Shown: in pieces, positions 56,587-64,000 of the stretch | Numbering within the stretch: position 1 is the first letter of the stretch | Layout of the letters: each line of letters starts with the position of its first letter | DNA from: Paragordius varius | Lineage: Eukaryota; Nematomorpha | Direction of reading: 5' to 3' | DNA length: 64,000 nucleotides | NCBI GenBank assembly: GCA_964247055.1 | Contig: OZ176050.1 | Coordinates: forward strand, 1,984,001-2,048,000 | Position numbers and translations under genes: made by a program | Notes under the pieces: model-generated | What the model saw: the letters and a program-made list of their open reading frames with translations, nothing else | What the model was told of the DNA's origin: nothing | Database searches by the model: none

Positions 56587-58970
56587 TTAGGTCGGTTTTA
56601 CACTAAAACAATTCCACCATTTTTTCTTATTCTTTTTGTGAGTTGTTGCATTCGGGGTGGGTGAACGACGCGGTAAAACTTGAGCACATCTTGGGCTATT
56701 GTTGTTTGGGGGTGGTGGTCTTGGGGCAATGTTTGGCGGTTTTGTGAATCCAGTGGATGGAGAACAAGCGGTAATCGTATATCTTGGGTTGTCGTTGTTT
56801 GGGGGTGGTGGTCTTGTTGCAAAGTTTCCAGTGGATGGAGAAAAGGCGGGAATCACATATCTTGGGTTATTGGTGTTTGGTGGCGGCGGTCTTGGTGCTA
56901 GGTTTTGCGGTAGCGGCATTGGCGGTTTTAATGCTCTAGATGGAGAAAAAGCAGGAGTCTCATGCACACCTTGAGAAAAAGGCTGCCTATTTACTAATAA
57001 ACCTTGGCGTGGGGGAAGTGGCGGCGGTTGTTGATCATGCAATTGATTGATATAAATTGGTACGGATGGATTAGGGGGTCTATTTGTCCTTAAACCTGGA
57101 CCTCGGATTGGTGGCGGCTGTTGATGATTGTTAGGTTGATTTATATAAATTGGTTCTAACGAACTAGGCGGTCTATTCATTATGAAACCTTGACGAGGGA
57201 GAAGTGGTGGTGGTTGTAGATCATTTAATTGATTTATATATATTGGCTCGGATGGATTAGGGGGTCTATTTATCCTTAAACCTGGACCCCGGATTGGTGG
57301 CGGCTGTTGATGATTGTTAGATTGATTCATATAAATTGGTTCTGAGGAACTAGGTGGTCTATTCATTATTGATCCTTGACGAGGGGCAAGTGGTGGCGGT
57401 TGTTGATCATTGAATTGATTTATGTAAATTGGTACGGATGAACCTGGGGATCTATTTTTCCTTAAACCTTGACGGGGTGGAAGTGGTGGTGGCGGTTGAT
57501 GATGATTGTTAGATAGATTTATATAAATTGGTTCGGAGGAATCTGTAAAATCACTCAGACTTTCATTCGTTATTGGTTTTGTTATTTTATTATTTTGATA
57601 GGGGGTTGGAGCGGATAGTTTGCGCTTTGTGACAACTTGTGTCGTTTCTTCCTTTAAGTCCTTTTTCTTTTGCCTTTTACTTTCATTCTTGTGTTCTTTT
57701 GTATCAGCGGTCTTGGATTGCTTTTGTCCTTTACAGGAAGAAATGTTTATTAAGCTTAAGAATTATAATAGGATATCTATAGTAAAAAATAATACCTTTT
57801 ATTCATTTTATCATAATTTTTAAAATATTTTGTTTAAACGGCATTTCGAAATTGTATTTTGATAATAAAGCCATATATTTACATGAAAATTAAGGAACAA
57901 ATAATATGTTTAAAAATTTAATTATTATTTTTACTTTCTGTAACAGTTTAATTAATAAATAATCTATGATTCATTTAGTTGTTTATAGATGAAAACATTT
58001 TTGATGAAATTATTTAAGTGCATGTAAAACCTTTTTTATTCGGTTTCACCACAAGATCAGTTAGAGATTCTACTTCAAGGTCTGCATATTTTTTCACTAA
58101 TTTTTTAGCTATTTTTTTTTCAAATTGGCGTTCTTTATACCGTTCATTTTCATACATCACATATGTGGACTCCAAGTTTTGCGCAACTTGTCGCGAATAT
58201 TCCTCCAACTGTTTGCAAATTTTGGCTTCTTGGCGTAAAATCTCCTCAATATGAAGGGACGTCAACTTACTATTTTTCTGTTGTATAGTTATGGCTGTTC
58301 CTTGTAATATACAGGGGCCAGGCTTTGTCTTTTGCCAAAGCTCAAAAGGCCTAGGTCGGTATATATAAAAACTGTCATTTGGTCCATACATTTCTGGCGT
58401 TTTGTCTATCTTTTCTCCTCTAACTGATTGATTATCTGCCGTTTTATTTTCGTATGTATCTTTATTTGGTAAATTCTTTGTAGACTTATTATTGCGACGT
58501 TGTACACAATTGTCTAATAATATGCTAATTAATGTTTGTATGGTAAAATAGGCTATTATCTCTTGCCATTTCCTGATTTCAGCAGTATTGTAGAAATTAT
58601 TTTTACTTGTATCGTCAATTGCGGTTTTATCAGTATTTGGTGATTGTGTATTGTTATAATTAATAATAGCATCATTTTGCGAATTATTTTCTGTATCTTC
58701 ATAGGAGATGATATCCTGTTCATCTGCTTCAGCTTTAAAATCACCAAGCTCTGTGTCAGAGCTGGTGTTTTCATTTGTAATCGGAGAATATTCATTGTGA
58801 GGTGTACTAATTGCGTTTTGGGGTGAATTAGTTGTGTTAAACTGCAAAGGTGATGGAGAATGTGATTGAAAATTTGAAGTTGCATTTGGATCTTCGTCCA
58901 TAAATGGTACCAAACAGGTACTGCATTGGTTAAACGGTTTTTGACAAGTTCGGCATATTTTAAAACTCAT
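56587..58970 (-). CDS. Unrecognised scaffold-like protein with YxN/Pro-rich repeats
   Basis: Two exons, 58970-58031 and 57728-56587, join in phase across a 302 nt intron (KPNKKG, then QKQSK) to 693 aa. I do not recognise the protein. The N-terminus has CRTCQKPFNQCSTC (a CxxC pair, possible zinc knuckle), then an acidic Asn/Thr-rich stretch, a weakly hydrophobic segment (IIAYFTIQTLISILL), a conserved-looking block with MYGPNDSFYIYRPRPFELW, and a predicted coiled coil (about EEILRQEAKICKQLEEYSRQ onward). Exon 2 starts basic and carries six units of about 31 aa, each with a [EV]PIY[IM]N motif followed by PPP; two units contain PPLPPR. Three shorter RPPPPN...NPRY units and a basic KKNKKKWWNCF end follow. 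pYxN is the Grb2-SH2 consensus and PxxPxR an SH3 ligand (family knowledge), so a signalling scaffold is inferred, not shown. Confidence 0.75.
56940..57550 (-). repeat. Six-unit coding repeat, about 93 bp per unit
   Basis: Tandem units inside exon 2 of the unrecognised gene. They alternate between two subtypes, one with NDxQPPPL.PRQG and one with NNHQQPPPIRGPG, so the array looks as if it grew by duplication of a dimer of about 186 bp. Confidence 0.75.
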
Positions 58971-59094
58971 TATTAATCGATGTCGGGGTGTATTATTTAT
59001 TGAAATATTAAAAACACAACATTAAATTGAAAGATATTTTTATATAAGATAATTTGATTGTTAATATCAATTTTTAACATGACGTATTAAACCA

Positions 59095-59138
59095 TCAATA
59101 AAACCTCAATTTATTGTGTATAAACGATAAATTAATAA

Positions 59139-59170
<32 letters not shown>

Positions 59171-59361
59171 CCTTTTTTAACCAAAGTTTCTAAATTGGTC
59201 GCGTTTTTTGTCCTATATTTGGAATATAAAAAAAAATAATATGAGTAAATATATTGCATTAAATTAAATTTCATTAAATAATTAATATAATAAAATCCCG
59301 CTATCCATACAAAAGTCGTCAGGGCTATAATCTTTCCTACTAAGCTATCTGCCATCAACAT
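59095..59361 (-). CDS. Possible small membrane protein (uncertain)
   Basis: An 88-codon frame that opens MLMADSLVGKIIALTTFVWI and has one clear hydrophobic helix. The start is weakly like the N-terminus of DPM2, the small subunit of dolichol-phosphate mannose synthase (D-x-LVG...TFxF..YY), but the second helix of DPM2 was not found downstream. The frame then runs into a TA microsatellite, so the true 3' part, if any, is spliced or absent. It could equally be chance. Confidence 0.2.
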
Positions 59362-62300
59362 TTTGATGATAAAAGTGTTGCATTGTTATTTTTAGGTATA
59401 TGTGTCAAATTCTTTTTATCTCAACACAAAAAAAGGAATAAAATGTTTAATATGCCTAGGGTTGTGCCCGTTAGTCTATGACCTAAGTCATTTTTTTTTA
59501 TTTTTTTATTTTATTAATTTTCGTTTTAGGAAAACAAAACCTTATATTATTTAAATATGTAGTATTTTGATTTAAATATCATATGATATACATTTTTTCT
59601 TACTTCCTCATAATGAATCAGCCTTGTGGAAATTTATAGAAAACCAAGTTACAAGCTAGAAATGCAATTGCACTATATATTTAAATAAAAACCGAACGAA
59701 GAAACATATAAAGAAGTTTATAAAATAAATTATGACAGAAGGTGATGGTCTAAAGCAAATTAATATTTAATTTCTTAGGTTTAGTTTTATTTTCTGTTTT
59801 CAAGAAGAAAATAGCCAGTAACATTTAGCAAAATTTATTTTTACATCCTCTAATTTTAACATAGTTGAAAAGGAACATTTCCGGATTTCATTAATAGTTT
59901 GAAATAATTATTTGAGCATAAATAGGTTCCAATAAATTCCTATTGTTAGTCTTATCTCTCTGTGATTTAAAACTTTCTATAGTCTTTATGTATGATTCCA
60001 GGTAAGATAGTTAATTGTAGAAATTTATCAGTATTGGTGAAAGTATACTTTTAAAAAATATACTTTATGTAAAATCTTTTTTATGTAATTTAATCAAATG
60101 TATGTAGTTATTTTATTGGCAATAACATATACAACCCTAAATATGCCAATTACTATATCACTCATGTGGATATTTTTAACATATTGCCAATCCGTTGTCC
60201 GTTAACACCAATTTATATTCCTTGAAAACAATATGCATCTCTAGGTTTAGTCAAATTTTACATTGCTTAAACCCTTAAATAATATGGTTATAGTTAGGTA
60301 AAGTGTTTTGGATTTAAAGCTTATTCGTAGTCAAATGTGCGCCAATTTGCTCAGTTGTAAAGGGATATAAAATTTTGTAATTAAAATTTGTGTAATATAT
60401 TTTAATAAATGTTAAAATCATTACAGTGTCCATAATTACAAGGTTCCCTTTTTAAACTAATATGTCTGGTAAGCCTTGATTCTAAATTTGATTGTGTAAA
60501 TGGTTATTTGAATGTATTCGTGCTCTAAATGGGTTTGCATTAAAGGTGATACGGACACCAATATTATTAATTTAATAATATTAACATTTTTATGTAATGA
60601 GATGAATTTTGGATTTTTGGAAATATCAAATTATGCCCATAACTCGTTGATACCCCATGACATATGGATATAACAAATAAGCCGGTTCAATTTAGATTCG
60701 ATCTGGCACATGCACATCCTGTTGGAATTTTTTGATTCTGAAAACTACTCATATTTAGACGCAATCTCTAAAGAGCATCGCAAAGAATAAAAATATAATG
60801 AGTTTTGGCAAGATGTGCGAAACAAATATGAAAACATAAAAAAATGTGTCCAGGTTATCTTCACCGTTTTCCCTTCAACTTACATATGCTAGGCATATTT
60901 AAAAATTAAATATATCATACTTCTAATCGCCTCACAGAGGTCAATACGGACCACGTATGAGTATCGGCCTATCATGAGGCTATACAAGATTTTTGTTGAT
61001 TAATATTTAAATTTATTTTATTATCAAAAAATTTGTTTGGTAGGAGATATATTTTGGGTGCTAATTGCGACCCGAAAAAATCTCGGTCTACTGATACATC
61101 AAATATTTGTAGATATTAGCCAAAAAAGATGACCTGTAAAATTTTTTTTGGTGAGTACCACTAGCGTTAAAACAAATCATAATTCTGGAATCGATTTGAC
61201 TTTTGAAGAAGAAGTGGATCTTTAGGCGTCATTCTGATCAGTGTCCAAGTTATATAACAGAAGACCCTTTAAGATGATATTTGCGGAATGACAATCTACC
61301 AAATATAAACTGAATTCCACAGTTTGCACATCTTTTCAACAAATGTTCTATAAAGTTATCCAATTTTTACAAGGGAATTGCGAAAATTGTCGATAATAGC
61401 AGTTATATTGATTTTATTTTAAATACGATAGGTTAACCAACTGTCATTTTTACACATAAATTATATGTTAATTTATTTACACTTTATAATTTGTAACATG
61501 TTTCAAAAACTGTGGTAACTAAACACTCTAAAAATCCTATTATTATATAATATAAAAGTTGAATTGTGATTTTATCTTTCATGGGAGATAATATTTAGTC
61601 TATTTCAAACATTTTTTTGAAATGTGAAATATGGAATTGTGGATTGAAAATCAGTTAAAAGCAATTCAAATAATTTAGAAATGTAAAATATTTTTACAAA
61701 TAGTTTTGTAAGAATAGGCAGGTTTTGAGTGCGGTCTCCCTATTAAAATATAATATATAAACTATATAAACCATTTTCAAGTATATTACAGAGTTCTGTA
61801 TAAAAATTATTAATTGCGGTAATAGCCAATAAAAATAACTGTTTTGATGCCATAGTTTAAACAATCATATCTTAATTATAAAAAATTGTATCCAAAATAT
61901 CTTAAAATTCTCCCATAAAATGTAAGAGTATTTTGGTCTTTAGTATACTTATTTTATTCAATAAATCTTTCAGATTTTGGTTGTAAATAAATTTTCTTTA
62001 ACTCAAAAATTACGCACAAAAATTAAAAGGTTCCCTGATCATTGTATAACCCTATGGTTAAAAAATTTTAGCATTTGTATCGTATAAAGTGCAAAAAAAT
62101 ATGTATAAAAAATTCTAAGTAATTAATTACTCAACATAACAATTTATAAGTATATAGTTTCAGTTAAACATATTATTATTATTGTAATTCATGATTTTGT
62201 AATATTCCAAAACAATAATTATTCCAAATCAAGCCAAGAGTAAAATATGGATATAAGGCTATGCGAAGTTCATACATTTGGCCAGTACCATATTGATTGT

Positions 62301-63040
62301 TATATGTGTTTATTAAATTGTCAATAGGGAAAAAAATTATACCTGCAGACAACATTAAAGATTTTTACCGTAGTAAACAATTTTAAAGTCCCATATAACC
62401 AATAATAACTGTTTACCAGTTCAAGATACAACACTGATTAACTTATAACTTGATATATGGTTATCTGCATATTCAATTCTTTATCCGACTCACCTAAAGA
62501 CTTTAAATCAGATTCGATTGGAAGAAAATATAAAACTTTGATATATCTATCACTGAAATGTATTTTAATGGGATGTTTTTTGATTTCATATGAGGAGTAA
62601 AGTATCAAATAGCTGGTAGAGGTAATGGAGGTATTAGACATTATATAAACCTCATTACATTTATAGACTTACCAGTGAAGTAGGTGTCATCTTTCAATTA
62701 ACATCGCGAATGGTTTAGTATATTTTTAAATGTTCATCCATCTAAAAAATAATATTTATAAAAACAAACAGCCTTCATACCATATCAAATAAAATTTTTG
62801 AACAAAAAATTAAGCATGCCGGGAATCACTAAGTCCATGTTAGAAAATATAGCGACCAAAAAATGAAAAGGCGTAGTAAGCTAATAAAAAGTTTAAGATT
62901 ACTTGACGTGTAAGATAAATTCCATTGTTTAGACGGGTTAGCGATTGTAAGGAGATTTTAAATTGATAGCTGATAATAGAGGTGTAGCTTTCATCGCTGG
63001 CGCCCCTACCACTCCATGCAACCACCTGCATTTTAGATAT
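59362..63040. other. Mostly unassigned region, possible minus-strand exons
   Basis: No gene is certain. Minus-strand frames at 63031-62840 (opening MQVVAWSGRGASDESYTS, with a GTAATC donor after LTRQ) and 62641-62438 (with SDRYIKVLYFLPIESDLKSL) have less biased composition than the surroundings and may be exons of one unknown gene, but I could not join them in phase. 60600-61000 contains broken coding-like stretches. Confidence 0.3.
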
Positions 63041-64000
63041 TTAATAAAATTGTCATGGCCACTCATAAATGGGTGATTTATGTATTATAAAAATAATAAC
63101 ATTTAAATTCTTATTTTTTAAAATTATACTTTTTATATCTAGCGCCCCTTCAAATATGCCCACCGGTGGAACCCACTTTCTCTCCCCTCTAGCTACGCCA
63201 TTGTGTTGATCGTTTTTGTACGTGTAATGCTCCGGCCGATTACCGTTAAGTTTGAGTTAAGCCATCCAAAGCTTGCACTTGATCATCTTCCCAGTTATGC
63301 GTTATAACAAAACGCCCATTTAACTCTAAAAGCTCAACCTTAGAACGGCGGAGAGGAGAATGATAATTTAACGATAAACCAAACTGATGAAGATTAAAAC
63401 CAATAATCGGAGGTGGGGAGGAACAAAGCAAAGCAAACGAAAAAGACACTCAGGTTGAAATAAGAACGGATAAGACAACTGAGAAAGAACTTGAAATGAG
63501 ATATCCTCTTAGGGAAAGAAAAGCACCAGATCAACTCGGATTCGGATAAGGAGATATGATAGATTTGAATACATCAGTTTTAACCTTAGCCTAGACAAAT
63601 TTATATTAAATTTGAATCATTTTTCTTGACCTTTTATATTTGAGTTAAACTATTGTATCAATTTTGTATTTAATCTGCACACAACCTTGGTTTAACATGT
63701 AAATATTATATTCACAAAAAGTGTATAAACATCACTTTATATAGTGTAGTTTTTGTATTTTATCTCGATAAATATTATTTTTTTACGGTTTCTCGATTCA
63801 CAATAATATTCAACAAAATTTTGCTTGCATGACTAAGAACTATGTTTTTATAGTTCTCGTAATTAGATTAATCTCCCTTTTGATTGGGATAAACAGTATT
63901 TGACAGTCTTTTGGCATCGACCTCCATACTTCCTGACACAATCTATGTATAACTGATATTGGTATATCTCTTATTAATTCCAAGGAATATTATCTATTCC
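63041..64000. mobile_element. Second copy of the retroelement composite (fossil)
   Basis: Closely matches 51641-52620 over its whole length: the same left part, the same pol-end remnant up to about 63550, the same AT-rich flank, and the same start of the minus-oriented LINE after about 63785. The window ends inside it. By eye the copies differ by scattered substitutions and small indels. The LTR-type part is broken, as in the other copy. Confidence 0.75.

Noticed and set aside
56680-56974. Glycine-rich plus-strand ORFs
   Set aside because: Antisense shadows of the proline-rich exon on the minus strand.

Overview
This is a piece of an AT-rich animal nuclear genome. Every gene recognised is a metazoan-type gene, and most are interrupted by GT-AG introns. 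The recognised genes are an SLK/STK10-type STE20 kinase, a ClC-2-type chloride channel, the condensin subunit SMC2, an ADAM metalloprotease, a FoxL1-like forkhead factor, ATG5 and an adipose-triglyceride-lipase (PNPLA2/brummer) homologue. Five gene models were joined exon by exon and close with consistent codon phase throughout: 1618, 660, 1235, 280 and 814 aa. The clade cannot be fixed from sequence alone. The many 22-34 nt introns recall what has been reported for dicyemid mesozoans and for some 5' introns of flatworms; that comparison is inference.

Layout: 1-2292 has no recognised gene. Two copies of a TTAACACTT-ended MITE (2293-2859, about 3048-3620) lead up to the SLK-like kinase (+, 3702-13335). 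One intron of that gene carries a 1.6 kb decayed hAT transposon. The ClC channel (+, 13851-20589) follows; its last intron holds a related MITE. 20590-25944 is repeat-rich, with three full and one partial MITE copies. SMC2 (+, 25945-36244) has a tRNA-derived SINE in an intron and converges tail-to-tail with the ADAM gene (-, 36292-42596). The two stop codons are 47 bp apart and the gap contains a palindromic double polyadenylation signal. A single-exon forkhead gene (+, 40419-41144) lies inside the large first intron of the ADAM gene. ATG5 (-, 44226-45135) and the PNPLA2 homologue (+, 45233-49136) are head-to-head with 97 bp between start codons.

The right part is accessory: a roughly 61 bp minisatellite (about 50690-51640), a retroelement composite (about 51640-53990) repeated at 63040-64000, and an unrecognised two-exon gene (-, 56587-58970, 693 aa). 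That gene has an N-terminal CxxC pair, a coiled coil, and six tandem repeats carrying YxN and polyproline motifs.

The strongest unusual signals are (1) at least 18 introns of 22-34 nt beside ordinary introns of up to 1.9 kb in the same genes, including an ATG5 gene whose three introns are 22, 22 and 23 nt; (2) the ATG5/lipase divergent pair; (3) the unknown repeat-bearing scaffold-like protein; and (4) the shared palindromic polyadenylation site.
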